Shown here in pieces: positions 29,730 through 43,935 of a DNA stretch of 64,000 nt. Position numbers and translations under genes: made by a program. Origin of the DNA: Rickettsia endosymbiont of Culicoides impunctatus (lineage in GTDB: Bacteria; Pseudomonadota; Alphaproteobacteria; Rickettsiales; Rickettsiaceae); NCBI GenBank assembly GCA_020410785.1, contig CP084573.1, positions 62,001 to 126,000 on the forward strand, read 5' to 3'. Every line of letters begins with the position of its first letter. Positions within the stretch are counted from its first letter, which is position 1. The notes under the pieces are model-generated. The model did not search any database and was not told the origin of the DNA. It saw only the letters and a program-made list of their open reading frames with translations.

Positions 29730-29746
29730 GTTGTGAACACTCACAA

Positions 29747-30457
29747 TTAATCATATAGTACACATTGTATAAAATTATCTCGAGCATGTAGTTGTTGGTT
29801 GTTGTGAAAGAAATATCGGTTAAAAAAATATGTAGTTAAATTAAAAGCTTGTTTTTTATCATTATTAGTAATTTCACACTTAGTGGAGGTTAGGAATTGT
29901 GGTAAGATTAGAAGCCTGTCTTGATATTTCAGCCCTTCTGATAAACAGACAGCTTTTCCAGATTTTGGTGAGACATATTTCAGATTCTCCTGGCTACCTG
30001 TTACCACACATTTATCCAGCTCAAGACCATAGCCTGATTCTTGGAGTATGGCTAATTCAAATCTAATATACTCTTCAAAAATAAAATTATTTGCTAGGCT
30101 GTTTAAATATTTTACAAAAATTGGAAAAAAATTATTGTGATCTTCTCTTTCATGAAATGCTATTTTAATAAGGCTAATAATTGAATTAAAGGCATATAAT
30201 TTAATTTTATTAGTTATTAAAAGACCAGCGTAAGATTTTATTAACTCGCATTTAGCCATTCCTATATGCTCGTGTAACCTAGCTTGCCAAAAAAAATCGA
30301 CAATATTGCCTTGTTGATTTATAGAGCCAGATTTTCTAGATGTTTCTCGTATTACACCGGAATATAAACCATGATTCTCAGTAAAAACTGTAATAATAGC
30401 CGAATTTTCTTTTAATGGTTTTTTAGCAATTATTATTCCTATATCTTTAAAATTCAT
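29747..30457 (-). CDS. recO: DNA repair protein RecO
   Basis: RecO loads RecA with RecR. The 236-residue protein begins with the OB-fold pattern [37 protein letters not shown] and continues with the helical domain ([22 protein letters not shown]). The cysteines of the usual zinc finger are reduced. Its start overlaps the era stop by 4 bases. recR is at 44272. Confidence 0.93.
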   Translation of the reverse strand: MNFKDIGIIIAKKPLKENSAIITVFTENHGLYSGVIRETSRKSGSINQQGNIVDFFWQARLHEHIGMAKCELIKSYAGLLITNKIKLYAFNSIISLIKIAFHEREDHNNFFPIFVKYLNSLANNFIFEEYIRFELAILQESGYGLELDKCVVTGSQENLKYVSPKSGKAVCLSEGLKYQDRLLILPQFLTSTKCEITNNDKKQAFNLTTYFFNRYFFHNNQQLHARDNFIQCVLYD

Positions 30458-31353
30458 ATTTGAGCTTGTTGCAATCGCATATGGCTATATGAGTTTGGGT
30501 CATCTTGCCAAAGTTCACGTACTTTTACAAAAAGAAAAAGATGAATTTTACAATCAAAAGATATCTGCATTTCTATTCTTGCCTTAGAACCTATTTCTTT
30601 AATTTTACAACCATTTTTTCCTAAAATAATAGTCTTATAAGAATCTCTTGAAACAACTATTACTTGATGAATTTTGATAGATTTATCGTTATTCTCCTGC
30701 CACATTTCAGTTTGGACGGTTAAGTTATAAGGTAATTCTTGGTGAAGATTCAAAAATAATTGTTCCCTAGTTATCTCAGCTGCTAAAAATCGCATAGGCA
30801 GATTAGTAACATCATCCTCTTCATATAGCCAAGGCGATTCTTTAGCTTGGCTTTGGATATAATAGAGTAATTTATTGACATTTTTACCGGACAAAACGGA
30901 TAATTTTAATATATAACTATCTATGAACTGAGAATTTAGAGTATTTTCTATTTCTTCTAGATATTCAGAAGGAATATCAATTTTGTTTAATAAGAATATT
31001 AAATTTATTTTAAGAGTTTGCAACTTTTTGAGTATTTGTAAAGTAAATTGATCCATAGGTTTCGTACTATCTATGATCAATAAAACTAGATCTACACCAT
31101 GTAAACTTGACCATGAACACCGTACCATTGCTTTTTCCAGCTGTTTCTTTGGTTCGAATATACCTGGCGTATCTAATATTATCAGCTGTGTATCTTTTAT
31201 GGTAACTATTCCGGTTATAATAGAGCGGGTAGTTTGAACTTTAGGAGTAACTATCGATATTTTTTGTCCAATGAGTTTGTTTAATAATGATGATTTACCA
31301 GCATTTGGTTTACCGATTATAGATAGAGATATTGTCTTTTGAGTTATTTCCAC
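30454..31353 (-). CDS. era: GTPase Era
   Basis: Essential GTPase for 16S rRNA maturation and 30S assembly. Seen in 299 residues: G1 [10 protein letters not shown]2/G3 switch with DTPGIFEP, G4 NKID, then a C-terminal KH domain with [20 protein letters not shown]. rnc, lepB and recO are close by, the typical rickettsial arrangement; a 191-bp repeat element separates era from rnc. Confidence 0.96.
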   Translation of the reverse strand: MEITQKTISLSIIGKPNAGKSSLLNKLIGQKISIVTPKVQTTRSIITGIVTIKDTQLIILDTPGIFEPKKQLEKAMVRCSWSSLHGVDLVLLIIDSTKPMDQFTLQILKKLQTLKINLIFLLNKIDIPSEYLEEIENTLNSQFIDSYILKLSVLSGKNVNKLLYYIQSQAKESPWLYEEDDVTNLPMRFLAAEITREQLFLNLHQELPYNLTVQTEMWQENNDKSIKIHQVIVVSRDSYKTIILGKNGCKIKEIGSKARIEMQISFDCKIHLFLFVKVRELWQDDPNSYSHMRLQQAQI

Positions 31354-31370
31354 GAATTAAACCTTACAGT

Positions 31371-31561
31371 GAGCGTTCACGAAAAAAAAGTTAAAGTACA
31401 AGATGTCTATTAGTGAGGAGGCGTGAGCCCGAACGAAGCAATCCAGGAAAGTATTAGAAATGGATTGCCACGACCTACTTGCGTGGTCTCGCTAATAGAC
31501 GTTTGGTAAGCAAATTTTTTATTCATCATAAGAAAATAGTAAAAAAACCGTGAACGCTCAC
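31371..31561. mobile_element. 191-bp MITE-like element with 13-bp terminal inverted repeats
   Basis: Perfect ends GTGAGCGTTCACG (31371-31383) and its complement (31549-31561) enclose arms of the dispersed repeat (GAAGCAATCC, TCGCTAATAGACG) and TTTTTTATTCATCATAAG. Ends or halves recur at 18446, 42611, 48800-48835 and 60765-60795. No ORF. It fills the era-rnc gap entirely. Confidence 0.75.
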
Positions 31562-31564
31562 AAC

Positions 31565-32275
31565 TTACAAATTGTTGAGGTAATTCATTAATTTACGAGC
31601 AGCGACTTTTTCTGCTTCCTTAACTGAGTGACCAGTACCAGTTTGTTGATATTCATCCATCTGTACTAATACAGTGAAGATGGATGAATGTGGAGAACCT
31701 TCTCTTTTAATCACTTGATATACAGGCTTTTTAGTCCCTTTTTTCTGAGCTAATTCCTGAAGGGTACTTTTAGGGTCATAATCAGCTAAATCAATAATAT
31801 CTATAAACTCATACCACAAATCATTTACTATTTTTTTTACTGCGTCAATATTGCTATCAAGATAAATGGCAGCAATTAATGCCTCCATAGTATTTTCGAT
31901 ATTATTAGGATTTTGCCTTCCCCCTAATAGTTCTTCGCCATAAGTCATAATAATATAGTCTGACAGATTGATTTTGGTAGCTACTTTACAAAGTAATTCT
32001 TTACAGACTAGATAAGCTCTAATTTTTGCTAATTTCCCCTCATCATAAGTAGAGAAATTTTTAAATAGAATTTCAGTAATAACAAAATTAATTATTGTAT
32101 CACCAAGTAATTCTAAACGTTCGTAATTCTTTTGGACTCCATGCTTTACGGTATGCTGTTTTAGAGAAGGGTGGCTTAACGCTTCTAGTAAAAAATCTTT
32201 ATTATTAAAATTATACCCTATATCTTGCTCAAGTTTTTCCGGAGTAGAGAGTGCTGATTCTTTATTTGTGATCAT
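31565..32275 (-). CDS. rnc: Ribonuclease III
   Basis: Double-strand-specific RNase for rRNA and mRNA processing. From ATG at 32275 it has 236 residues: the RNase III signature [14 protein letters not shown] (about 51-64), second acidic site ([14 protein letters not shown]) and a C-terminal dsRBD ending [17 protein letters not shown] longer frame starts at 32347, inside lepB, and adds 24 residues unlike the family. It overlaps lepB by 14 bases. Confidence 0.95.
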   Translation of the reverse strand: MITNKESALSTPEKLEQDIGYNFNNKDFLLEALSHPSLKQHTVKHGVQKNYERLELLGDTIINFVITEILFKNFSTYDEGKLAKIRAYLVCKELLCKVATKINLSDYIIMTYGEELLGGRQNPNNIENTMEALIAAIYLDSNIDAVKKIVNDLWYEFIDIIDLADYDPKSTLQELAQKKGTKKPVYQVIKREGSPHSSIFTVLVQMDEYQQTGTGHSVKEAEKVAARKLMNYLNNL

Positions 32276-33065
32276 CTTGTATTTTATCTGTATAAAGAGA
32301 GGTAAATAGTCTGTTAAATCTAATAGATGCCAGCCAAGTACCAACACGGAATATTTGATTAATTATCCCAATATCACTTTGCCATAATTTTTCTTTTGTC
32401 GAAAAATAAATAAATTGTCCTTTGGCAATAAAGTTTTTGAATGGGACAAATCCTAGTTCTATCCTACTATCATTTGATTCATCTCTGTTATCACCAAGAA
32501 AGAAATATTTTCCTTCTGGTACATAAAAGATTTCTGTATTACCATATTGATTTGCTAACAAACGATCATTTTGTTTTAATTTATAAGAAAAATAATTTAC
32601 GCCGTTAGGTAATATTTCCTTATATTTTATGTAACTTCTTCCTTGTTCACTTGTATATGTCCCAACTTCAGTACGATCTATAGCTTTATCATTTATATAT
32701 ACTACATCATTGATTAATTGTATTTTATCTCCAGGTAGCCCAATTAATCTTTTTATATATCGAATATCCATATTATTTGGTGGACGAAAAACTACTATAT
32801 CTCCTCTTTGTGGCTGTGATGCTAATATTCTATCATTAAAAATATTAGGGCTGAAAGGAAGAGAATAATTACTATATCCGTAAGAATATTTTGTTGAGAA
32901 AATATAATCATTCTCCAGCACTGTTGCTTTCATTGAACCTGTTGGCACAAAGAAATTTTCCATCACAAAAAATCTTATCATCAGTGCCAAAAATATTACA
33001 AAAATAAAAGAGGCAAATTCTTGAATTGGTGTTTTTTTGTTAGTAGCCTTACCTGTTATTTGCAT
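32262..33065 (-). CDS. lepB: Signal peptidase I
   Basis: Cleaves secretory signal peptides at the inner membrane. The 267-residue protein has one N-terminal transmembrane segment (about 17-36), catalytic Ser44 in PTGSMKATV, Lys105 in [13 protein letters not shown] and box [15 protein letters not shown]. It is directly upstream of rnc with overlapping reading frames. Confidence 0.96.
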   Translation of the reverse strand: MQITGKATNKKTPIQEFASFIFVIFLALMIRFFVMENFFVPTGSMKATVLENDYIFSTKYSYGYSNYSLPFSPNIFNDRILASQPQRGDIVVFRPPNNMDIRYIKRLIGLPGDKIQLINDVVYINDKAIDRTEVGTYTSEQGRSYIKYKEILPNGVNYFSYKLKQNDRLLANQYGNTEIFYVPEGKYFFLGDNRDESNDSRIELGFVPFKNFIAKGQFIYFSTKEKLWQSDIGIINQIFRVGTWLASIRFNRLFTSLYTDKIQDDHK

Positions 33066-33153
33066 ATGTAATAATTATTTAATAATGAGTCAAATCTGGG
33101 CAATGATAATCCATTAATGTATTTAAATCCAGCAATTTTTTGAATCACTTTCT

Positions 33154-36263
<3,110 letters not shown>

Positions 36264-36355
36264 TTTATACTCACTTATTAATCAAGTTTTCGTTACTATA
36301 ACACCGTTAAGGTTCTAGGTAACTCCTTTGTCTAGTTAGCTATACTAACAAAATT

Positions 36356-37402
36356 TTAGCTAATGGGAAATGTTGTAATATCGGTAAGAATTTTATATAG
36401 TTTTTTTCCTACTATTGCTGGTGTATACAAATTTTGAACTTTTTTATATGCACCTTCTATATATTTTTTAACAATCTCAGGGTTATTAATAAGAAAAATT
36501 ATAGATTCCGCTAATTTTTCTGCATCATTAATTGGTACAATTATACTATCGTTTTCATGTGACAAAATTTCCCTAGCTCCGCAACTATCGGTAGATACTA
36601 TAGGTTTCAAATTAGCCATTGCTTCCAAAAGTACAATACCAAAAGATTCTTTTATACTAGGAAGACAAAAAATATCAATCTCAGAAAAAAATTTAGTTTT
36701 ATCGTTAATCCACCCTAACCATTTAATTTGTTTTTCAATTGATAACTGATAAGCTAATTTTTGTAAATTTTCTTTCTCTTCACCATCTCCACCGATAAAC
36801 AACTGAACCATTATGCCTTGTGATTTGAGTATTCTAACAGCTTGTAGTAAAGTATTTATTCCTTTATCAAGGTGCAAACGTCCTAAGATACCTATAACAG
36901 GAATCTTATTCATAGAATACTGAAAATCAATAGTAAGATTATTTGCAATATAAGTAATATTGGGTAATACAAATATTGGCTTCAATATTTTTTTTTGTAA
37001 TTCATTTTTCATATGTTCGGTAATGCAAATTATCGAATCTGTATATTTAATACCTTTGATACTATAACCATGTGATACACCGATACTAGGAACCAGTTTT
37101 TTCGCAGCCCAACCGGCGATAAATCCTGCATGATTTGAGTGGGCTATAATAATATCAGCCTTAAAATTTTGTATTAACTTACGTATCTTTAGTATGGCAA
37201 TAGGATCTCGTGATCCTATGCGAGAAATTTTATGAAATTCTATATCTTTAATGTAAGGTAAAAGATTTGCTTCACTCTCTGCCTTATTAGCAAAAATACA
37301 CATTACTTCGCATTGATTTTCCAATAACATGGAAACATAATCAATTGCAGCCTGCTCAACCCCGCCAAGCCCTTTATTTAACATTACATTAACTACTCGC
37401 AT
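36356..37402 (-). CDS. GT4-family glycosyltransferase
   Basis: The 348-residue protein is a GT-B fold enzyme: N-terminal MRVVNVMLNKGLGGVEQAAIDY, the nucleotide-binding segment IGILGRLHLDKGINTLLQA and the EX7E-type motif KESFGIVLLEAMAN. This group transfers sugars to lipid A core or other envelope glycans. The acceptor cannot be told. It follows the 555-residue membrane-anchored protein by 37 bases. Confidence 0.88.
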   Translation of the reverse strand: MRVVNVMLNKGLGGVEQAAIDYVSMLLENQCEVMCIFANKAESEANLLPYIKDIEFHKISRIGSRDPIAILKIRKLIQNFKADIIIAHSNHAGFIAGWAAKKLVPSIGVSHGYSIKGIKYTDSIICITEHMKNELQKKILKPIFVLPNITYIANNLTIDFQYSMNKIPVIGILGRLHLDKGINTLLQAVRILKSQGIMVQLFIGGDGEEKENLQKLAYQLSIEKQIKWLGWINDKTKFFSEIDIFCLPSIKESFGIVLLEAMANLKPIVSTDSCGAREILSHENDSIIVPINDAEKLAESIIFLINNPEIVKKYIEGAYKKVQNLYTPAIVGKKLYKILTDITTFPIS

Positions 37403-37439
37403 ATAATTTTACAAAATTAGAAATCTTTCACATACAAGT

Positions 37440-39107
37440 CTATTGTATAATTTCCTTCTTAGGATCATTATCAATCTCCAAAAAAGGTTGAATCATTAAT
37501 TGCTCTAACAATTTTTGATGTTCATTAAAATCAGGTACTAGTTCTTGCATTCTTTTTGTTATACTACCACCAACTCGTATTTTTTCCGAGGCTTTTTTGT
37601 ATAATGCCAGATAATATAATGGTAAAAATTTATCAAGATCAACAGTGCCTATTTTGCCTTTTGTTATATTACTTGAATCTAATTTATACTCAAAACTTAT
37701 ATCACCTGAATTAGAATCAGGATGATCTGATATGGTTTTTAAGAAATACTTGATGCCTTCTTGGTATACCATACGACTATCTTCTGAAAATGTTTTAAAC
37801 CTACCTAAATTTAACAAGTAATTAGTTATAATATCAGTTACCTTTAAATAATTATTGACGACCACAAGTCCATTAATATCAAATTTTCCAAATGAATTTA
37901 GCTTGCATTCACTTGATAACCGAAATCCAGTATTATTAGAGAATAAACTAAGGTTATGTATTTGAGCTCTCATTACATCGTTTGTTCTAGCAAAAAAATT
38001 TATATCTAAATCAAGAATATATTGATGATTTTCTAATTCAGTTAAATTGAATTTATCTTTATTATTGTTAGCATACTCCAACTCTTCCATTAACGATAAA
38101 TTGTTAGGCAATGCTGATATATACGGCAATAAATACTGGATAGAATTTAATATTCTATCGGAAAATCCTGATTTCAAATCAATTGTTGATTCAACCTTAA
38201 GGTGGCTAGCACGATTACCTTCTTCCTCTTTATTTTGATAGAAGAAGCTAGTCAAAGAGTCTTGGACGTTGCTTGAAAATTTGCTGGATATCATTTTTAT
38301 TTCTAAATCGTTAGCAAATTCACTATATATAGATTTATTTGTTTTTATATAAAACTTACCTTCAAAACTAAAAGGCATTGGCCAAGCAAATCTATATAAT
38401 AAAAGACCAGCTGGCACCCTCCTGTTGATAAGATTACTTTCTAAGATGTTTGTTGAATAACTAATATTTAATTTTTGCGGCATATTATTTTTAAAATCTT
38501 CTAGATCAGTATAATATTTTTTCTTTTCCAGTGGGAATGAAATAGCTGTATGATCTTCATCATATAGTTTCTGTTGGTCAACTAAATCAAAGATTTTAGT
38601 TTTGTCAGATCTTAATTCCAACTTCTCGACAAAATTGATAATTTCAAACGGATCTTTTTTTTGTATAAAAATCTTAAATAACTTCATACTTAAAGGAATC
38701 TTTGCTATAAAAGAATAATTATCACTTTCAAATTTTGTGCCAAATCCTGATTGAACAGGCTTATAACGACCTGTTGCGTTACCAGAATAGGTAATAAAGC
38801 AAGATTGTTCTAGTAAGTCATACCCTATATAAATCGGGGTATGAAATTCAACTACACTAGTCTCTCCCTCTTCATGCCAACCAATTATTTGAAAGGCAAT
38901 TTTAAATGGAAAGCCATAGCTGGCAATTTTATTAAATTTAACAAAATATTTTTGTTCACTATCTACCGTATTAGCAGCAATATAACGATTGCTATATTGC
39001 TGATTGATCTTACCAGCTATAGAACTAATAATTAAGAACCATGAGATAGTATAAATCAAAAGGGTTACAGCAATTATCACTGATATAGATATTAATGTTT
39101 TTCGCAT
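37440..39107 (-). CDS. Uncharacterised membrane-anchored protein, 555 residues
   Basis: One N-terminal transmembrane helix (about 5-30) is followed by a large, beta-rich, charged domain that would face the periplasm. It has no motif I recognise. The pattern of a signal anchor plus a long repetitive beta region loosely resembles the DUF2125/AsmA-like envelope proteins of alphaproteobacteria, but that is a guess. It is probably co-transcribed with the glycosyltransferase downstream. Confidence 0.7.
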   Translation of the reverse strand: MRKTLISISVIIAVTLLIYTISWFLIISSIAGKINQQYSNRYIAANTVDSEQKYFVKFNKIASYGFPFKIAFQIIGWHEEGETSVVEFHTPIYIGYDLLEQSCFITYSGNATGRYKPVQSGFGTKFESDNYSFIAKIPLSMKLFKIFIQKKDPFEIINFVEKLELRSDKTKIFDLVDQQKLYDEDHTAISFPLEKKKYYTDLEDFKNNMPQKLNISYSTNILESNLINRRVPAGLLLYRFAWPMPFSFEGKFYIKTNKSIYSEFANDLEIKMISSKFSSNVQDSLTSFFYQNKEEEGNRASHLKVESTIDLKSGFSDRILNSIQYLLPYISALPNNLSLMEELEYANNNKDKFNLTELENHQYILDLDINFFARTNDVMRAQIHNLSLFSNNTGFRLSSECKLNSFGKFDINGLVVVNNYLKVTDIITNYLLNLGRFKTFSEDSRMVYQEGIKYFLKTISDHPDSNSGDISFEYKLDSSNITKGKIGTVDLDKFLPLYYLALYKKASEKIRVGGSITKRMQELVPDFNEHQKLLEQLMIQPFLEIDNDPKKEIIQ

Positions 39108-39153
39108 GCTAATTAATCTGAATTCGATATGACAAGTTATTCCAAAATCTGTT

Positions 39154-39230
39154 ATATCTACAAATATAACAGATTTTTATGCTCCACTAATAGCTATTTT
39201 CATTATTTTTATGGTATACTCAAATGATTT
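39154..39230 (+). repeat. Repeat shared with 12607-12693
   Basis: Contains AACAGATTTTTATGCTCC, CACTAATAGCTATTTTCA and GGTATACTCAAATGATTT, nearly identical to the copy at 12607-12693. It lies just downstream of tlc. The sub-motif CTCCACTAATAGCT also appears inverted near 58502-58517. Confidence 0.6.
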
Positions 39231-39242
39231 AAAGAATTGAGG

Positions 39243-40745
39243 CTAATTACATAATTTTACATATTCACGGTTTAACTGCACTATATCCCAAAACCATAAA
39301 ATAACTATCATAATAAACATTATTAGTAAATAAACTACTATTGAATCACATGTGGCAGTAGGCACTATTATGAATATAAAAGACTGAATAAAAGCTCCTA
39401 GAGACTTACCAAATTTAGTACTAATAACCTCAGCAGCAGCTTTACCTTTTGTTCGAAGTTCTAATGATAAAGGAATATATGCCATTTCCTTTGTTGAATC
39501 AAATAACGAATATTTAGTTGATTTACTTAAAATATTTTGTATCCCTCCAATAATTACAGCAGCATAAATTGGATTAAAGTCTTTAATACCACAACCTATA
39601 TCTTCTGAGAAAATAACAAAAATGAAAAACATTAAACCAGTTATTGAAAACATCAAAGGTGTTAATAATGCTGACACTAACCAAGTAAATTTCCTAATCA
39701 CATTACTGCCAACTACCATAAAAGTCACGCAGGAAATTCCCATCCAAATATTAAACCTACCCATAAAGTTTATATAATCTAACGTATTGGGATTAAGCTC
39801 TCTTACTTTAGCTTTCCACGGACCTTCCACTATATTAGTTAGTGATCCATAACAAATTATCAATAAAGCAATGCGTCCAACATATTTTGAGCTAATAATT
39901 AGCCTGATACTATCCAGAAGTGGTAAAGAGGTTTTTGCCTGTATTTGAGTTACTTTAAAATCAGCCATTAACCCCTTATCATGCAAAATCAGATAATTAA
40001 TTAACCTAAATAACAACATTGAAATTATACCGGCAAATACTATTATAGACATAATTGGTTGTAACATTAGTTCTGAATTATATTGTAAATCTTCATCTAT
40101 TATCATTTGGGTATCGGATATCTCTTGTACATTTGAGAAAGCTACTAATACATTACCAGCTACAATTAAGCCAACATTGCCTACCATTCCTAAAATTGGA
40201 TAAAAACGTTTTGCATTATTTGTATCAAAAATATTATTAGCAAATTGCCAAAACATTAGGTTAATAATTACTGCACTCCATAATTCTGCACAAACATACA
40301 TGATAGCGTAACTCCACTTACCCATTATCTTGATAAACCACCGAAAATTAGGATACAAAGATACTAAATGTTCTATCTGCTGAGTATTTGGATGATAAAA
40401 CTCCTGATTAGGATAAATGACATAGGCAAATATCAGAAAAAACAACAAGAAGCTTGAAATTATTATATAAAAAATATATTCAAAACGGATGTGATTACTG
40501 AGCTTTACATATAATACAGCGAATAATATAGAAGATGGCAAAACAAGCCAGAGTTTTAGAAAACTGATAACCTCCGCTCCCATTGATGGAACAACTAATC
40601 CGTCTTTAACAGACCTCAGAGCCCCAAAATTAAAAAGAACACAAAGCATCATTAATGCCATAGGTAGAAAAATCTTCAATTCCTCCCTTTCTATTGGCCA
40701 AATGATTTCCTGAATTTTAGAAAAAATATTTTTGAATGGTAACAT
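39243..40745 (-). CDS. tlc: Tlc-family nucleotide (ATP/ADP) translocase
   Basis: Nucleotide transporter of obligate intracellular bacteria and plastids, importing host ATP or other nucleotides. The 500-residue protein has about 12 hydrophobic segments and the family start FKNIFSKIQEIIWPIEREELKIFLPMALMM with LRSVKDGLVVPSMGAEVISF, and the late motif KSTKYSLFDSTKEMAYIPL. Rickettsiaceae hold several paralogs with different substrates; which one this is cannot be settled here. Strong evidence for an obligate intracellular lifestyle. Confidence 0.95.
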   Translation of the reverse strand: MLPFKNIFSKIQEIIWPIEREELKIFLPMALMMLCVLFNFGALRSVKDGLVVPSMGAEVISFLKLWLVLPSSILFAVLYVKLSNHIRFEYIFYIIISSFLLFFLIFAYVIYPNQEFYHPNTQQIEHLVSLYPNFRWFIKIMGKWSYAIMYVCAELWSAVIINLMFWQFANNIFDTNNAKRFYPILGMVGNVGLIVAGNVLVAFSNVQEISDTQMIIDEDLQYNSELMLQPIMSIIVFAGIISMLLFRLINYLILHDKGLMADFKVTQIQAKTSLPLLDSIRLIISSKYVGRIALLIICYGSLTNIVEGPWKAKVRELNPNTLDYINFMGRFNIWMGISCVTFMVVGSNVIRKFTWLVSALLTPLMFSITGLMFFIFVIFSEDIGCGIKDFNPIYAAVIIGGIQNILSKSTKYSLFDSTKEMAYIPLSLELRTKGKAAAEVISTKFGKSLGAFIQSFIFIIVPTATCDSIVVYLLIMFIMIVILWFWDIVQLNREYVKLCN

Positions 40746-40888
40746 TATTATTACACAAAGAATTACCTAAAGATAGATGCTATATTTCATATATGGTGAA
40801 GCTGCACTAGCACTTTTAAAGCTCTATGGCAATAAAGTCAATGAAAATTAGCATATTTCTCTATTAACAAAATAGTTACGTGACAAAA

Positions 40889-41524
40889 TTATATAGTTTT
40901 TTCAAGCTTTCGTGTGAGCATCACAACAATTATATCATGAATTTCGTTTGCACTAAGATCTACAGCGTTTATTTTTACTATTCTATCTGGAAATTTATCT
41001 GATATATATTGAAATTTATCATAGACTTTTTGATGAAATTCAATATTCTTATTTTCAAATTTATTGTTATTACCTCTCGCCCACGCCCTTGCTAAAGCAA
41101 TATTTGGCTCTATATCAATAAAAAAGGTAATATCAGGCATCACAGGTGATATTAGAGATTTATGAAGGTCATAAACTAAATCAGTACCTACCTCTTGCCC
41201 TTGATAACAAGCCGTAGAATCTACAAACCTATCACAAATAACTGAAACCCCAGAATTTAATTTAGGAATAATCCTTTTATGAACATGTTCGTAACGTGCC
41301 GCCATAACTTGCAGCAATTCTGACATAGGCAACAAATCTTGATGAACTAAAATGTCACGCATTTTCTCAGCAGCAATAGTTCCACCCACTTCACGTGTTA
41401 AATCTATAGGGATATTTTGTGACAGTAAATACTGGGATAACATATTACTCTGGGTAGATTTACCGCACCCTTCTCCGCCTTCAAACGTAATAAATTTACC
41501 GCCTTTAATTGGCATAGCTATCAC
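40889..41524 (-). CDS. tmk: Thymidylate kinase
   Basis: Phosphorylates dTMP to dTDP. The 211-residue protein has the P-loop [11 protein letters not shown], the DR motif [13 protein letters not shown] and a LID region with [11 protein letters not shown]. The start may also be the ATG three codons in (41515). It overlaps the zapE stop by 20 bases. Confidence 0.95.
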   Translation of the reverse strand: MIAMPIKGGKFITFEGGEGCGKSTQSNMLSQYLLSQNIPIDLTREVGGTIAAEKMRDILVHQDLLPMSELLQVMAARYEHVHKRIIPKLNSGVSVICDRFVDSTACYQGQEVGTDLVYDLHKSLISPVMPDITFFIDIEPNIALARAWARGNNNKFENKNIEFHQKVYDKFQYISDKFPDRIVKINAVDLSANEIHDIIVVMLTRKLEKTI

Positions 41525-42536
41525 TATTCATTTCATGCAACCTTGAAATAGTTCTCTTAAATTCATTACTACGCAAACCATTCTGATATATTTTTATGGG
41601 TTCATCTTGTAAAGTCATAAATAGTACAACCTTATAAAAATAAGCATTATCAACAAAATTTATAAATCTAACAGCTAAATCTGTATTATCAGAACTTATT
41701 ATACGAATATTTTCTACTATTATAATAGAAAATTTTTGACAAATATCTACATAATCAACATAACCTAATTCTCTTACAAATAGCTCTTCAAAATCTGTTA
41801 CTAATATTTTTTCGCTAGCCATTTTAAAAGATATTTCTCGTCCGAAAACAACAATATCTTTAGGAACAAGTTGGTTATTATGATTTAACTTGCTAATAAG
41901 TTCTTGTATCTCCAACTTATTATTTTCATTAATTGGGTAGATTATATGCCTGCCAGTCCTCTGTATAATTTTATCTAACCGATAATCATGCTCACTATCT
42001 AAGTGCATGACTTCAAACCTTTGATTAATCTCTTTAATTATTGGCAGAAAAGAACTTCTTTGTAAACCATCTTTATACAAATCTTCTGGTTTGGTATTAC
42101 TGGTAATGAAGATAAATACCTTACATTTTATCAGTTCAAGGAGTAGCGGTCCTATTATCATAGCATCAGCTATATCTTTAATTTCAAACTCATCGATACA
42201 TATTACTGCTGCTTGTTTTGCATAATTTGTCGCAATGCTTTTTATAATATTATTTTTAGACTTTGATTTGTCTTGTAACTGATAAATATCTTTATGTACC
42301 GATTGCATCAAGTTCTGGTAATGGATCATTAATTTCTTAATTTGCAATATTTGAAAAAAATGTTGCATTAATGCAGTCTTGCCATTACCTACATTACCAT
42401 ATAAATAGATACCTTGTTTTGCTAATAAATTACCATTAAAGAACCTCAAAAATGACTTATCTTCAATTTGTTTAGCAACATTCTTGATTCTACTAAGCAG
42501 AAATAGCTGCTTTTTATCAAATTTTAATTCAGACAA
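41505..42536 (-). CDS. zapE: ZapE/AFG1-family ATPase
   Basis: ATPase of the AFG1 family, linked to cell division (ZapE) in bacteria. The 343-residue protein has Walker [10 protein letters not shown], Walker [16 protein letters not shown] and the family block [21 protein letters not shown]. Length is normal. It lies upstream of tmk and overlaps it. Confidence 0.9.
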   Translation of the reverse strand: MSELKFDKKQLFLLSRIKNVAKQIEDKSFLRFFNGNLLAKQGIYLYGNVGNGKTALMQHFFQILQIKKLMIHYQNLMQSVHKDIYQLQDKSKSKNNIIKSIATNYAKQAAVICIDEFEIKDIADAMIIGPLLLELIKCKVFIFITSNTKPEDLYKDGLQRSSFLPIIKEINQRFEVMHLDSEHDYRLDKIIQRTGRHIIYPINENNKLEIQELISKLNHNNQLVPKDIVVFGREISFKMASEKILVTDFEELFVRELGYVDYVDICQKFSIIIVENIRIISSDNTDLAVRFINFVDNAYFYKVVLFMTLQDEPIKIYQNGLRSNEFKRTISRLHEMNSDSYAN

Positions 42537-42668
42537 TCGATTATATTCTCGTTAAGGTTATTGTTATGAGCCATCCTGAACTTGTTTTAGGATCAATAGC
42601 TAATCAAACTTGAGCATTCACGGTTTTTCAATTTCACCATAAATTCTTAATTATTAAACCCTATTTCA

Positions 42669-43085
42669 TTAACTTGATGCGTATGCTTTATGGAACTTCC
42701 TTATAGTTTCAAGCAGTTCTTCGTTTTTATAAGGTTTATGGATTATATATGTCGCTTGTTCTTGTAAGAACCCTTGTATTTCCTTATGATTGCTAGACAA
42801 ACCACTTTGAAAAATTATAGGAATATGGGCAAGATTTTTGTCACTTCTGATCTGTTTATGTACTTCATAACCTGTCATATCAGGAAGAGAAATATCAAGA
42901 AATATTATATCTATTTTATTAGCATATATTTTAAATAAATCAACTGCTTCTTGTCCGGTACAAGCATTGATAATTTTATATTTTTGTTCATGACGTAGCA
43001 CTAAATTGATTGCGTCATGGCAAATTGGTTCATCATCAACAAAAAGTATAGTAAATACTTTTATAATATTATACTTTGTCATCAT
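42669..43085 (-). CDS. Stand-alone CheY-like response regulator
   Basis: A receiver domain only (138 residues from ATG at 43085): FVDDEPICHDAIN, phospho-acceptor Asp in IIFLDISLPDMTGYEV and Lys in YIIHKPYKNEELLE. It has no output domain, so it must act by protein contact or phosphotransfer. AGAGGT is well placed before the chosen ATG; an ATG at 43106 is a weaker choice. It overlaps the kinase gene. Confidence 0.88.
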   Translation of the reverse strand: MMTKYNIIKVFTILFVDDEPICHDAINLVLRHEQKYKIINACTGQEAVDLFKIYANKIDIIFLDISLPDMTGYEVHKQIRSDKNLAHIPIIFQSGLSSNHKEIQGFLQEQATYIIHKPYKNEELLETIRKFHKAYASS

Positions 43086-43935
43086 TTTGTACCTCTTTGT
43101 CATCATATACAGGAATCATAAATTCTACCTTTGTTCCTTTTCTACGGTTATTTTCAACAGAAATATGCCCCTTATGAGCTAGTATAATTTCCTGGCAAAT
43201 AGATAAACCAATGCCAGTACCAATAAAATTATCATTAGTTCGTGAGCTACAAGTAAATATTTCAAAAACAGTTTCAAGCTCTGAGTCTGGAATTCCTATA
43301 CCTGTATCGATTAAGCTAAAGCACCAATAAGGAGTATTTTCATAATTCTTTAAATTAATTATTGCCACAATTAATCCTTCTTTAGTGTATTTAAGGGCAT
43401 TATTAAATAAATTATTTAATAATTGGTTAATTCTAATTGCATCTCCATTAATCATTGCTTTCGTAATGCTATGATTAATAAGAATAATATTTATTTGATC
43501 ATTAAATACATTTAATTCTGTAAGTTGTTGCACAATATTTTTTATAGAATCTAATAGATCCATAGCAGCAAAATTAAACTTCATCCTCCCGGTACTAAAC
43601 TTAGATAGGTCTAGTAAGTCATTAATTAACTTTATAATATTCTGACTATTCTTAGCTATTATACCAACATACTTTACATGCTCTTGCTCATCCATTTTAT
43701 CCCAATTCTCATATAAAAATTGTGCTATACTACTTCCTCCATGTATTGAAGTCCTAATTTCGTGAGTCACGTGATTTAAAATATTATCTTGTTCTGATAA
43801 TTTTTGTTCTAATTCTAATATTTTAGTTTTTGAATTACTCTTTAAACTGAACCATGAAAACATCCTATACCTACAAATATAAAAAAATACAGGAATCAAA
43901 AATATAACTAAAATAGCCCAAATAAGTTGGAACAT
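43069..43935 (-). CDS. Membrane-anchored histidine kinase without sensor domain
   Basis: The 288-residue kinase has one N-terminal transmembrane helix (about 3-21), a short linker coiled coil, H-box HVTHEIRTSIHGG, and ATP boxes NNALKYT, DTGIGIP and GTGIGLSI. No periplasmic or PAS sensor is present. Its partner is surely the overlapping receiver gene at 42669. BarA/PleC-like cores are similar, but the upstream part is missing or was never present. Confidence 0.88.
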   Translation of the reverse strand: MFQLIWAILVIFLIPVFFYICRYRMFSWFSLKSNSKTKILELEQKLSEQDNILNHVTHEIRTSIHGGSSIAQFLYENWDKMDEQEHVKYVGIIAKNSQNIIKLINDLLDLSKFSTGRMKFNFAAMDLLDSIKNIVQQLTELNVFNDQINIILINHSITKAMINGDAIRINQLLNNLFNNALKYTKEGLIVAIINLKNYENTPYWCFSLIDTGIGIPDSELETVFEIFTCSSRTNDNFIGTGIGLSICQEIILAHKGHISVENNRRKGTKVEFMIPVYDDKEVQNDDKV

